In this document: piece by piece, positions 13,001 through 28,000 of the stretch
Position numbering within the stretch: position 1 is the first letter of the stretch
How the letters are laid out: every line of letters begins with the position of its first letter
From: Plazaster borealis
Taxonomy: Eukaryota; Echinodermata; Asteroidea; Forcipulatida; Labidiasteridae
DNA: 64,000 nt
Direction of reading: 5' to 3'
Assembly (NCBI GenBank): GCA_021014325.1
Contig: CM037473.1
Location: forward strand, 26,092,822 to 26,156,821
Notes under the pieces: generated by a model
Databases searched by the model: none
Told to the model about the DNA's origin: nothing
Seen by the model: the letters and a program-made list of their open reading frames with translations, nothing else
Program-made: the position numbers and the translations under genes

Positions 13001-16000
13001 GGGATTTGAAACTCTGCATAATGTTGGAGATATAATCTAGTATACGGTTTGCGGTAACACCATGTGTAACATCAAATCTCTCTTTGAGTTGGGGTGGTTC
13101 TGAAAAGAACTGGTGCGTCGACGTTTCGATCAGTAAGCTCTGATCGTCTTCAGGAGAACATGCCCACGTCTCGAGTACTTTATATTGCTACTTACTGCCA
13201 ATTACTGCACCTTTGATTTCGTGTAGTACCAAGTTACTCATCAATTTCACCGATTGTCTATTGATAGTTTAAAAATTATTCAAATACATTTTGAGATATT
13301 CTTTTTCCTTACACCTGTTGTCGCGATAAATGTTGTATTTCCTTTCAAGTGTGCTTTCGATCGGGTTTTTTTTTTATGATTTTTGATATTTATTGACCTT
13401 CGAAAAAAAATTGCTGATCAAACTTTTCACTGGCTGTCTCCTACGCATCCCATTTAAAAGAGGCTTCCGTTTTGATAAAATTAGACCAATGGGTCAAAAG
13501 CCTGACTAACTTGTTTTGAATTTATAAGCGTGTAAGACGTTAAAGGTATCGTACACGTTTGGTAATGACTCAAAACAATTAGCATAAAAACTTACTTGGT
13601 AACAAGCAACGGAGAGCTGTTGATATTATAAAACATTGTAGGAAACGACTCCCTCTGAAGTAACGTAGTTTTTGAGAAAGAGGTAATTTCTCACTAAAAT
13701 AATAAAAACTTCTTGCAAGAAGTTTTTATTCCTATCTGAAAGCACACAAATTTGTACAACAAGGGTGTTTTTTCTTTCATCATTTTCTTGCAACTTCGAT
13801 GACCAATTGAGCACAAATTTTCACAGGCTTGTTATTTTATGCATATGTTGGGATACACCAAGTGAGAACACTGGTCTTTGACAATTTCCAAACGTGTTCA
13901 GTGCCTTTAAATCCTAGCGATGTAGAAGCTTTGGCTGTTAATTCTCTGTAATTGACGGGACACTACAATCAGAATGCACTTTCTCAGACACCTAATATCA
14001 GACACCTAATATCTCTTGTTGCAACATAGGCCTATCATACCCGATCGTTCGTAACTGACTCCTCCCCACAGAGCTATTTGCTCCTACCCCAATGGCATAC
14101 GGGGGTGGGGGGGAGGGGGTGAGGTTATTCCCCTACTCGCACCATTGCACTCTCCAGCTCCCCCAATGATATTGAAGACAGTCTAACTATGGATATCGAT
14201 TAGTTGTTTGTATAAAATCATCGAGCAAAAGTATTACTTTTATTCAAATCAGTCTGTGAACTTTTATAATCCAATCATATTAACTCGACCGTATTAATTG
14301 GAAGGAAACGTGCACGCGATCAGACTGTTAAAGTATTGTATGTCTGCAGTCTACACAACTTGAAAAAATCATAAATTCATAAATACACTGCATAGGCCTA
14401 CAGTGCACCAGCACTACAAGTGTGATGGGGTGCATACGTAGACCCTGAAGTAATTTTCAGTTTTAAAATTTAACGTACAATGAAACTTCGTATTAAAGGA
14501 ATTGTATACGTTTGGTAATTGAAACCCACTGTTTGTTTCAATCCTATATAGCTGTAGATATATACCATAAAACTAACATCTGAAAATTGCATTTCAAAAG
14601 ATGGTAGCGTTTTTGAGATATTGCCGAAAATCTGGAGCGGTTATGTCCACGCAGGAAGAATAGTCTGCAATTGGAATACACAATCTGAGAAACGTTACTG
14701 TCAGTAACGCTTCTCAGATTCAAATTGTTGGGGATAAAAAGTGATATCTTTTTTCCATAACCGCAGTACTTCGAAATGAACAGTTTCTCAAAATGCATTA
14801 TACTATCCAAAGCTGCTGTACTTTTTACCAAGTAAGATTTTATTGCCATTACTTTTCAGAGTCATTACCACACGTATACAAACCCTTTAAGATTGATTTT
14901 CATCTGTCGGGCATTGCTGAATTAGCCCAGGTTGGGACTCCTCCGTTGCATATAGTGCAGTGCAACGGAGACTAGCGTCCTATACCTGGGCTACAGTTCT
15001 GACCCAAACCCTATTCTCTGTAATGCTATATTTTATGGTTGAGTATTATCAAAAGTATGTTGTAACTTAATTCTGATATCTTACTGTTTAAAGCTGATAA
15101 TGGTAAAAAAAATCCCCACAGAGAAATGTCTATCTCTGTAATAGTGACATACTTGAGAAAATATCTTTTAAATATTCGCAAACCACCATCTCTGTTTCCA
15201 TTGCCTTAATCGAATTAGTCACATGAACGTGCACAAATTCCCTTAAAAAATATTTATTTTTTCGAGATTTGATAAAAATGTGGTCAACAAGTGTGACGTT
15301 GGCGTGTTGCATCAATAGAATTTAAAAGGAAGATTTGATTTCATTGAAAAAATTAGTCTTTGTTCAAGATGTTTTCTCGCTTTCGATACGTGCGAGTCGT
15401 GCACAGTCTATTGGGTGAATATTATGATGACGTCAGCTGTAATTAGTTTAAAGTGCCTACAATTCAAAAACGTGGGTGTTAAATTGACACCATGGTTGTT
15501 GTCCAGATAGATACCAAAAAAAGAATCACAATTTATAGGGTGTTAAAATAACACCCTATGATGTTAATTTTGATTTACTGTTCGGTATATAAACTGGTCA
15601 CAAAAAAATAGGAAACTTTATTTAATCGAGTATATTTTTATTATTTATTACTCTCTTTGTATATGTTATATATCAATGCAAAGCTGAAGTGTTCCTCTTT
15701 AAAATGATACCACATTTGCAATGATTACATGTTGCTGAATTTGGCTACATGAATGACAATGAGGCAAAGTCACAAATCAAATGTGCCAAAATTACCGCTT
15801 GTTTGAATTACAGTGTCAATTTGTTTGTTCACACAGTAACACAAAATTGCTAATTTTGGCACATTTGATTTGTGACTTTGTTTCATTCTCATTAATGTGG
15901 CCAAGTCCAGCAACATGTCATCATTGCACATTTGGTATCATTTTAAAGAAGAACACTTCAGCTTTCTATTGATATGCAACATAATACAAGAGGGTAATAA

Positions 16001-19000
16001 ATAATAAAAAATATACATGATTAAAAAAAGTTTCCTAACTTTTTGTGAGCAGTTTATTTGAAAACACCCATTCTGTCAATTTTAACACCCCCGTTTTTGC
16101 AGTGGAAGAACCATTGGTCATCTTGCATAACAGCATTTTATTAAAAGTTCTTAAAAATCACTCACAAAGAGGATGCCGATAAATCACTATCACTTAAACC
16201 GTTTTCTGTCTCTAGTGCTATATCACTTTACAAGAAATACTCTTGATAATTTCCCAAATGTATTGCAGACGTATGGATTACCTACTAGATAGAAACTAAA
16301 AGCTTTGGATGATGTCAAACACCCACCTCCAGAAATGAGTTCAGATTTCAAAACACGAATTTCACTGAAGAGCATTCATTACGAAATTTCATAAGCGAGT
16401 GATCTTCATTGATTTGTTGTTGATGTTTTTTCGTTTCCATGGTTTCTGAAATAATTGCTGCCGAACACACGCTTGTGATCTTTCACTTTTTGGTCCATTT
16501 TAGAGTCGCGATCAAGTTTAATGAATTGCCCTAAAAATAAATTAGAATGTTATTAAGGTCAAGGGCAAGTCGCATTCCCTTGGCCTTAAGGTGATCTCTC
16601 TCCATCGCTTCCCAGGTTGTATCTTGGTGTGATACCTGGGGCCGATTTCACAAACAGATAAGACTAGTCTTATCTGAAGTTAGGACCAGTAACTGGTCTT
16701 AACTTAAGACTAGTCCTATCTCTTAGCATTGCCTAGGACTAGTCCTAAGTTAGGAAGAGTTTTGTGAAATCGACCCCTGGCTACACAGCAGTTACACGTT
16801 GAATGGCTTCTGACTGGCACCCCCGAACAAAGATAAAACAAAATAGGGAGACCGCCAACATTTGGGCTAGATAGCTCAGTTGGTAGAGCACCGGTACGTT
16901 ATTCCAGAGGTCACAGGTTCAAATTCCACTCTTAACAATTTTTCAAAAAATGATATCATTAAGGTTTTAAATCAGCGAGCTGACATAAGAGGCGCGAGTA
17001 AATCAAATAGCGTTTTGAAACTTATTCAATCATGTTGTGTGAGAAAAACTGGGGACACCTGTCCATCGCGTTATCTGAAAAACTATCGGATGTTTGGGTA
17101 TTTGAGGTTCACTCTTGACGGTGTATTTGAGGTTGCCGGAGGGAGGGATGGAGGATTTGACAGGTGGGTTGCAATTATTTAGATGGATGTTGGGGTAGGT
17201 CGGCAATTTAAACGATTATCACGACGAAATACTCAGAAAACACCAATGTGGGTATTTTAATAACAATAACCAGTCATTAAACATTCATATCGCACACACG
17301 CTGTCCAAGGACACCCAAGGCGCACAAAGACAAATAACGGAGACTAAGATGCAGTCAACAGAAGACGTGTCATTGGTTTACAAGAAAGGTTTTACTGGTA
17401 AACAGATTTTTCTGGTTTACGAGAAAGATTGTACTGGTTTACGAGAAAGATTTTACTGGTTTACGAGAAAGATTGTACTGGTTTACGAGAAAGATTGTAC
17501 GAGAAAGATTTAACTGGTTTATAAGAAAGATTGTACTGGTTTACGAGAAAGATTGTACTGGTTTACGAGAAAGATTTTACTGGTTTATACGTGAAAGATT
17601 TTACTGGTTTACGAGAAAGATTTTACTGGTTTACGAGAAAGATTTTACTGGTTTACGAGAAAGATTTTACTGGTTTATACGTGAAAGATTTAACTGGTTT
17701 ACGAGAAAGATTTTACTGGTTTATACGTGAAAGATTTAACTGGTTTTCGAGAAAGATTTTACTGGCCGCTTACGAGAAAGATTTTACTGGTTTATACGAG
17801 ATAGATTTTACTAGTTTACGGGAAAGATTGTACTAGTTTACGAGAAAGATTTTACTGGCTAACGAGAAATGGGTTTTACGGGTTTACGAGAAAGATTTAA
17901 CTGGTTTACGGGAAAGATGTTACTGGTTTACGAGACAGATTTTACTGGTTTATACGAGAAAGATTTAACTGGTTTACGAGAAAGATCTTACTGCTTTACG
18001 AGAAAGATTTCAACCAGAGTCCAGAAGTGGATTTTTTTTACCGTTTGAAGTGTTTAAGCACTTAAACAATTCGCATGAGATGGTGGGAAATTGACGTCAA
18101 TATAAATAACCAGTTTTTAATTTATTGTGCTAAACAAGCCAGATCACATGTCAAGTTTTATTGCAATTTCTCAGATCTGGTATGCCTTCAAAATCTAATT
18201 TGAACTGTCACAACGTATTACGAAAAGTTAGCCATTCCTGGGGTTACCATACCAACGGGCGAGCAATCAGCGATTGGCATCCCGTATGCGGTAATTTCAC
18301 CTATTGTGTCTTTTATCGAAGCCTTATTGGAATTGCAATACGGTATTGACTGTGGATATCGGACTTATTTAGACTGCTAATGGGAAACAGCAATGACCTA
18401 CATTTTCACTAATTGATTGATCTGTGAAACCAGGGACCCTGGGCGGCTCTCTTAAGTATTCCTCCCGTACAAACAGTATTAATAAGACAAACAAGTTGTA
18501 CCCTTGTTGTTTGTCGATTATAAGCCATTACTGATTTGTATTTTAATTTTAAACTTTCAGTCTACAAGGAAAACTAAATAGATTGAAAGCTTGTATACAT
18601 TTTATGGCCTTCAATCTGTATATGGGACCATACTTTGTACTACCTTACACAATGAAATGACTATGCAAATTTCTGCTTTTCTGCACATCGAATAGACTTA
18701 GGTTGCCAGACAGTGGAACAAGGTCGAATTTCCCACTCATTTCAATAGAAGTCAACTGAATCTAAAATATCTCTTACATACTTCAATCATAGATTCCAAC
18801 GAAGCGAACAAGATTGTTTACCCATTTAAAGGCATCGTACACGTTTGGTAATTGGAGCCTATTGTTTGTTTCAAACCTATATAGTTGTATAGATATACAT
18901 GTATACCATAAAACTAACCTGTGAAAATTTCATTTCAAAAGGTGGTAGCGTTTTTGAGATATTGCCGAAAATCTGGAGCGGTTATGTCCACGCAGGAAGA

Positions 19001-22000
19001 ATAAACTGCATTGGAGTACACACTCTGAGAAGCATTACGCGTTCTCAGATTCAAATGTTTTGGGGGATAAAAAGTGATATTTTTTCCATCCGCAGTACTT
19101 CGAAGTGAACAATTTCTCAAAACGCATTATACTATTCAAAGCTGCTGTGCTTGAGTTGAGTACTTGAGTTGTTAAAAGACCCTAAAAAGGCCTATGCAAA
19201 ACGACGAGAGAAATGCAGCTGAATTTATGAAAATAGGAACAAAAGCAAAGGGGTACAAAAGGATAATTGAAATGTCAGCAGATTACTGACTGTTTTATTC
19301 CATTCAGGAACATACCCCCATAACCCCGGGGAGGGTAACAACAATGATATACATAACATTAAATAATAAACGGAAGTGTTTACATGGTAGTATAACGTGA
19401 AAAACGTTGATAATAATACACATATACTTTATAAATTTTGCCTCTCTTTCTGCTCATTGAACATGAAAATATATTTTGCAACGCAAGTGACAATTCTTTT
19501 TTCTTGAGAGGACATAAGGAACACAAATTTTTCATGACTGGTCATACTTGTGAAGACATTGTGTAATTTACAAATTTCAATATATATACTTTGTCTCAAC
19601 TCAGCATGAAATGGGCACTCAATTAAAAAGTGTATTTCATTTTCAACATCCTGTTCACAGTGTGGGCAAAATCTTAGATGCGGTGCTATGTCATTATATC
19701 AGCCAACTTCAATCTGAAACGAGCTAAATGAGATCTGTGTTTAACACTCGATAAATAACTTATGGCTCAAACTCATGTTTCAACTTAAAAATGCGATAAG
19801 TTCTCAGTTTGCTTTTCTGATTTGGGTCTTTCCTAACATCACAATGTAATCTGTTGTGCCAGTTACTAATAAATGCTACCTGCATCTGTTTAACAATTTA
19901 AACATGTCTACCAAATTTCTTTCATTATTACGGCCCGTAATACTATAATAAATGTTGGTGCTATCCCATCCAGTGGCGCTGTATCTGTTGACTTGTTGTA
20001 ATTTGAAAAGTGTATTTGTGATAATACAATTCCAAATATGTTAACTGTGCTGGACTATTTCTACTTTTGTTTTTATAAACTGGTAGTGGTGGGGATATTG
20101 TTCAACCGATGTCTATGCGTCCCTGCTCGCCTTTTGGTGGTCTGACGGCAGGGCAGTCACGAATGATGTGGCTGAAGATTATCTAAACAAACAAATAAAA
20201 ACAAAAAACCACGCGGGATTTGCGCGTGTTAACAACAATTTTTGTTGAATTGTTTCATAGACGTTAAAGGCACTGTACACGTTTGGTAATGACTCAAAAC
20301 AAATATTAGCATAAAAACATACTTGGTAACAAGCAACGGGGAGCTGTTGATAGTATAAAACATTGTATAGGAAACGACTCCCTCTGAAGTAACGTAGTTT
20401 TTGAGAAAGAGGTGATTTCTCACTAAAACAATAAAAACTTCTTGCAAGAAGTTTTTATTCCTATTTGAAAGCACACAAATTTGTACAACGAGGGTGTTTT
20501 TTCTTTCAACATTTTCTTGCAACTTCGATGACCAATTGAGCCCAAATTTTCACAGCCCCTTGTTATTTTATGCATATGTTGGGATACACCAAGTGAAGAC
20601 ACTGGTCTTTGACAATTACCAAACGTGTTCAGTGCCTTTAACAACAATTTTGGTTGAATTTGTTTCATAGACGTTAATACGAGACTTGCACAGTCTAATA
20701 GTGTGTTGATCCTTGAGTGAGGTCATTTGGATAGCGAAAGTCTGTTGACAAATGATTAGCCAAAAAAGGTTACTTTCGAATTCTATAGTACTGTTGAAGT
20801 AGTCAATAATTATGCCCATAAAAATATCATGACATTTATCGCTCGATACCCATTCCCATATGTTTCACCAACACATTTCTGTTCAATTCCTTTAGGAAAC
20901 GACCTATTCTATACACATTGTCCTCTTCGCCTCATTGTTATTGTAAGTTGACGTTCATGCCGATTTCGTGTTCGCATATTTGTTATAGTGAATAATGTAA
21001 CCGTAACCGTGAATAGGAGTATACTGTTTGGTTTGGGTGTATACAGGCAAATTTACCCAAACCTAATAGTGTCATAGTATTGTGTCCACCATATCTCAAA
21101 ATGGCTCATGTAATTTTGATTTGAAAGAAAATATAATAAGAACTATTCTTTGCACTCTAAACAAAAATCGGATCAGAATTGACCCGGTTTCCGGGTCACA
21201 GGCTGACCTGGGGAAGTGGTTTAAAAAACGGGATTTTAACTCAAATTATTTGGACTCATTTTTGGGTCATTTTGACACAGATTGCGGGCCATATTGACCT
21301 AGCCTGAACATCTGACGTCACACTTCGATGCTCGTGAATAACTCCAGATGCCTATTCCAAAGCGCGTAGCCGGATCCTACCAGATGTATATTGCCTCACA
21401 TCCATTTCATATGGAGATTCGCAGTCATTTCACCCGTATACACATTACATATAATAGTGAATAATAAAACAACATGTACAAACATTAAACACGCTGCATA
21501 CAGACGAACGAAAGTGCAAGCTGAAACTATACATAACGACTCTTTACAGGGCCAACATTCCGCCATAAGAGATTCACATGTTTGTACCCGCAAGTTTATA
21601 CACTGCAAAAATTGGGGTGTTAAAATTGACACCATGGGTGATATCACATAGCGAACAGAGAATCAAAATGAACATCATAGGGTCCACAAATGTAATTGTT
21701 TTTGCAGAAATAAGTTTTATTCGAGGCCAAACAAAAAATAAAACACGTTTAGCGTCCTGCCTTTAAAAAAAGGGAGGAGGGCCTTTTTTTCCCCTTTTTT
21801 TTTTAATGGCCGCCCGACACATTTTTCGAGAAAACCGGCCGGGCTATTTTTCAAGGAAGATGGTTGCCAGCTCTTTTCGGTGTGCTTAAGTCGAAAATAC
21901 GATCTAATGTATTTTTAAATTTATTATTTTCGTCAGGGATCATTAAAAATGTATCATTTTTTTCTGAAACAAAAAACAAAAAACAGGCGGCCTCTAAAAA

Positions 22001-25000
22001 GGAAGCGGGCGGGGACGATAAACATATTTTAATTTTTATTTGGCCTTAACACCTTATAGTGTAAATTGTAATTCTTTTTTGTATTTACTTGTATATGTGA
22101 CACCACCCATGTTGTCAATTTACCACCCCAGGTTTTGTAGTAAAGCACTTTAATGAAAGTACACGGAACTCATACCATCGATGTCCTGTCGAAAACATGA
22201 CTTCCGGCGTGATCTGACGAAAAAGTTGACAGGATAATTGTATTGGTTGTTGATCGCAACTAAAGGTTTTTTTGCAAACAACCATTTTGATTATTGATCT
22301 TAACCTGAGCGTTAAATCGTAGTATGGTGATAATAATTCTGTGAGAAGTCAGCCGACCATCAGAAATGAATTATTGCAGCTGGCGTTTTTATGCATGAGT
22401 TAATGATGGATTCTCCTAAAGCCTCTAACACAAGAGGTATCAAGATCGATGCCCTGCCTGCATCCTATATTAAATGCTCTGCACTTTTCACTTCTCGACT
22501 AATCACAATCACCTTTGAGACAGTCCTGGCAGACCTAAGGTGACAAATTCATATTAAAATGCACTTGTTGGGGTTTAGACGTTAATAAGAGAAAGTTTTC
22601 CAGCTTCAGGTGCGCAGCGACGGGCACCATACCTGTTAATCTTGGAGGGAGGGGGGTAAGCTTAAATTTAAAGGGGGCACTATAGTTTTATTTAAATTTT
22701 ATTTTCACTCTTTAGAATTGTTTACAATGAATACAAGTTGAACGACGGCTGTCAAGGAAATAGTATACAAACTGTCATCGAAAGATGTGTAGAACCAGAC
22801 CCCCATGCCACCACTGAAATATAAATAGATACATTCTTAAAAATGGAAATTGTACACAGAAAATACACAAAAATAAAACATCAAAACAAAAGCAATTACT
22901 AATGTAAGGTTGTGCTGCTGAATTTTGTTTTACCATAATGACGGACTTAAACCAGCGTCATAGTCTTAGTGGTAACGTGAACATCATTGCATTAATGTGG
23001 ATGCAGTGGTTTGGGGCTAAATTGGATTTCGTCCATCGGAGAAACAATTGGGGTGGAAATTTGTTGGGGAATTAGGGGGCAAAGGAGGTTATTGTGGCAT
23101 TCCCCCCTTCCCCCTGCTGCAGGTGCGTAATGTAGCCAGGGGTACTTTTCATGTTTGGCGAAATGGTTTAATGGAAAGTGCATGCGTTGTTTTGCCAAGC
23201 GTAAAGTTAGATATAAAGGGTATATTACGCCACGTTTGACTTTATGAAATATAATTGTTAGCGATTTATAAATGAATCGTGACATGATTCAAAATGATGG
23301 ATTATTGAAGATGACTTTAGCCATTTCCAGTAGCTCCATCTATGCGCAAAAAATGTCCATGTTAAAGTTACACGCCGGTTTTCTTTTAATAAAAGTGTTT
23401 TTCTCTAAACGAGTCCTGAAGATTATGCTATCTCAAAACGAAAAAACATGCACAAATTATAGTTAAAGGGGTCTGTATACATTTGGTAATGACTCTGAAA
23501 TTTAATGGCAATAAAAAAAAACTTACTTGGTAAGCAGCACAGCAGCTTTGGATAGTACAATATATTTGAGAAACTTCTCTCTTCGAAGGACTGCGGTTGT
23601 GGAAAAATATATCAATTTTTATCCCCCAAAATTTGAATCTGAGAAGCGTTACTGCGGTAACGTTTCTTAGATACTGTATTCCAATTACAGATGCAGTATC
23701 GTTTCTTAGATAGTGTATTCCAATTGCAGATTATTCTTCCTGCTCGGACATAACCCCTCCAGATTTTCGGCAACATCTCAAAAGCGCTATACCACCCTTT
23801 GAAATGAAATGTTCACAGGTTAGTTTTATTGCTACAACTATATAGGATTGAAACAAACAGTGGGTTTCAATTACCAAACGTATACAATCCCTTTAAAAGG
23901 TGACTAACTGATTAGAATGCTACAATTAGCATCAGGCAAGCCAACGCAGCCAAGTGTGTCTTGAGACGTGACTTACAAATGTCTCAAGGATTCTTTGTGA
24001 CGGGTTCTCACGGGAAGACGGTGAGCTGAGTGCATCTTGACAATGATCCATCACCGTAGAATTTTGTGGATGATTGTGCATCAGGTATACAAGGTGGATT
24101 TAATTTGATGATCCGAGCCTTTGAGCTTTTGAGAAGGCGTATGCTGTTGAATCGGTACAGCTACATTATTTGGCGCATAACCATGCAAGTGATTAGCATG
24201 GGCTTTGTCTTACTGATCCAGAAACTAATTAAAAATGGGATTTTAACTCTGATTCTGCGTCAGTTTGATTTATTTTGGGGATCATTTTGTCACAGATTCC
24301 GGGTCATATGTCCAGAAATGGTTCAGGCCCCACGGGACCCGGAGTCTGTGAGTTTTGAGAGTGTAGCTGATGAAGAATTGGGCCTTCAGGTTGGCTAAGT
24401 GATTTCTCCGTTGTCTTTCACATCCGGTGACCCGTGGTTCGAATCCCATCGACTGGAGCCTTGCACATGGGTTTTCAGTTCCTGCACTCCAAAAAACTCC
24501 GGGTCAGAATTTACCCGGATTCCGGGTCCCAGGGGGTTGTGACCCATTTCTGGGTCAGGCTGCCCCGATCATCTGACACAAATTCCGGGTCATATCTAGC
24601 GCGATCAATGCTGTTATCAAGCTTATAAATATGTAAAATAGGAAATCTTTGTAGGTTTTCGATCATTTACAATTTATGTATATATATACGCCTTTAAAAC
24701 ATTCATATATGAAAGGTTATGCAGCGTGTGAACGCTGCATATGCTGGTGTCCCGTTTGTCTGGGTAATTTAACAGCTCAATGGAACTCGATCAGGGTGAC
24801 CTCCATGGTTGAATAACAGTAGACCTAGTTTTACAGATGGTTAAGACAACAAATTTTGTGCATGTTTGAACAGGGATTTGTTCATGTTTTTTGAAGAAGA
24901 TATCCGTCTTTCATCGGGTGTTTTCTGACGGAATGTAAATTCCTTTTTCTGTGATTTACAGATACGGGATTTATCTCATTGCATATCAGATTCAGTTTCT

Positions 25001-28000
25001 TCATCTATTATTTGGGAAGCCTAATTTCAAAGCTTCTTTGGTCCCCATTTGCCTTACAATGAGAGATACCAGCATACACAAAGCATATTTTCGTACTTTG
25101 TTTATTCTAAAAGCTTATACACACATGACATCTCAAACGGCGCACGTCAGCGTGAAGATTGTACGGAGTCCATAAAGGGACAGGTGAAAAAATGGAAAGG
25201 GTAAAAACAGTTATTTCATTCCCTCGGAAGTGTTTCGTTCCGTCGAAATAATGTATGGTTCCCTCAAAGTAAAATCCCTTGAAATAACATTTCGTTGCCT
25301 CGAAGGAAAGAAATTTTCCCTCGAAATATTATTTCATAGTATTAAGATGGCCATGGTGAAAAAGAACTAGCCTTGAAATTATGTTTTTGTTTGAAATTAT
25401 GATATGGTCTCGACTTGATTAATTGAATGATATAGCTTTTGAAAAATGAGTACAATTTTAAGACAATTAGTTTTGATCTCGCGTGTCCAAAACCAGATGT
25501 TTGAAAACATTGATCATGTTTTGTTTTTTCCAATCAAATATTTTATTGTGACTCAGATGGCCGTGACTGATTAAGCAAACATTCACAGGTTTGTTATTTC
25601 AAGTTTATTTTTTAGTGCTACAAAGTGGCGGATATACTGGTCTATGACAACTACAATGCAAAAACTAGGGTGTTAAATTGACACCATGGGTGTTATCACA
25701 TATAGCACCAACAAAGAAATCAAAATTTACACCATTAGGGTGTTAAAGGTGTTAAAATAACACTAATTTCTGCAAAAACAATTATATTTGTGTTATTTTA
25801 ACACCCTATGATGTTAATTGTGATTCTTTGTTCGGTATCTATAGGAGGCCTATGTGACAACACCCATGGTGGCAATTTTAACACCCCAGTTTTTGCAGAG
25901 TACTATGGTGGCCCTGAAGGGACATCAAACATATATATTTACGTGAATATTTACGTAAATATTCACGGTTTTTGCCCCAATTCGCAAATATTCACGTAAT
26001 TATTTACGTAAATATTCACGATTGTGCCCCAAATCGAAAAATGTTTACGTAAGTATTAACGTAAATATTTGCGATTGGGGCACAAATCGTGAATATTCAC
26101 GTCAATATTTGCGATTGGGTGCACCAATCGCAAATATTAACTTCAATATTGACGTCAATATTTGCAATTGGATGCACAAATCCTGAAGTTTCACTAAATA
26201 TTTGTGATTGGGGCACAAATCGTGAATATTCACGTAAATATTTACGTGAATATTTGCGAATTGGGGCAAAAAACGTGAATATTTACGTAAATATTCACGT
26301 AAATGTATATGTTTGATGTCCCTTCAGGGCCACCATAGAGTACCAATGTTGTCCGCGTACCCTTTAATTCCGGAGACACAAAAACACGCTAGGGCTTAGC
26401 GTCGGAGCTCAAGACACGTCTCGGATGACGGGCAATCTGTTATGAACTTGAAACCACGTCTATTATAGGTTCGAGGAAGTCATTCAAGTCATTAAGCATC
26501 GCTGTAAAACTGCACATCATGATTTGTCCCTGATGCCACTGATTAGTCCCGTAAATGCATATTTTTCTACACCATCATGAGTTGAATCACATTATGAATT
26601 ACCGAAAAGACATTGCTTGCCCAATGTGGCGTGGCGTGTCATGGTCGAGCGGTCTAGTTCACCGGACCCAAGCTCTGGTGTTGTCAGCAGCAGAGTGTGG
26701 GTTCGAATCCCGGTCATGACACTTGTGCCCTTGAGCAAGGCACTTAACCATAATTGCTATGTAAAAAGTTGGAAAGGTAGTGCATAATGCTCTACCAGCC
26801 ATGCTCCTAGTTGATGATATCCATACTTACAGACTGTGAAGGGGTTAACCCTGTTTCAGCCCTAGGAGTCGGTGGCAACGTGCCCGTGGTGACAATTGAT
26901 TTGGGTCGACAGCCCAAATCAGTTAAGTGTAGCCCTCACCTTGAAGTGGCCGGCCTTGTGGGTAAGGCGATATCTCATTAAAAATAATTAACAATAAATA
27001 AATAAGTGACGACGTCATTTTCAGGATATAATGATGTCAGTATATCTATACCGCGTATTTTGTTACACCTTGTCCTCCAAGAGTTACTCCATCACTCAGG
27101 GGGGGTTTATCGGCTAGCGATTAGAGAACGGATTCTTTTCAAACTTGCTCTTTTTGTTGACAAATCCTTGAATAAAACTACTCCAAGATATCTTTCCATT
27201 ACTGTCAGATACACTCCTCCACATTTTCTTCGGTCCACACTTGACATCATCACTTGAATGTTCCCCGTGCAAATAAAGTTCTGGGTCAAAAAGCATTCAG
27301 TGTAGCTGGACCAATGAATTGGAACAATCTTCCTCCTGTCATTAGGGAATCTGTTAATAGTGTATCTCTATTTCATAAAGCTCTTAAAGGCACTGAACAC
27401 GTTTGGCAATTGTCAAAGACCAGTGTTCTCATTCGGTGTATCCCAACATATGCATAAAATAACAAGCCTGTGAAAATTTGGGCTCAATTGGTCATCGACG
27501 TTGCAAGAAAATGATGAAAGAAAAAAAACACCCTTGTTGTACAAATTTGTGTGCTTTCAGATAGGAATAAAAACTTCTTGCAAGAAGTTTTTATTATTTT
27601 AGTGAGAAATTACCTCTTTCTCAAAACTACGTTACTTCAGAGGGAGTCGTTTCCTACAATGTTTATACTATCAACAGCTCTCCGTTGCTTGTTACCAAGT
27701 AAATTTTTATGCTAATATTTGTTTTGAGTCATTACCAAACGTGTACGATACCTTTAAGACTCACCTCTAATCAATAACCATATTTATTTATATTTTGTGC
27801 GCTATGATCTTGATGGAATAGTGCCTTATACATTGTAATTTTTATGTTATACCGGTATGTTATGTTATGTTATGTTATGTTAAAGGCACTGGACACTATT
27901 GGTACGGTAATTACTCAAAATAATTATTAGCATAAAAACTTACTTGGTAACGATCAATGGAGAGCTGTTGATAGTATAAAACATTGTGAGAAACGGCTCC

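Noticed and set aside
17473..17836. Repeat protein of YWFTRKIV-type units
   Set aside because: The 22-bp unit is not a multiple of three and two frames stay open by chance; no start context or conservation.
17374..18010. CRISPR-like array
   Set aside because: Units are degenerate head-to-tail repeats without unique spacers, in an animal genome.
24066..24398. 110-codon ORF
   Set aside because: Half of it is GACCCGG repeat, with no domain and no splice context.
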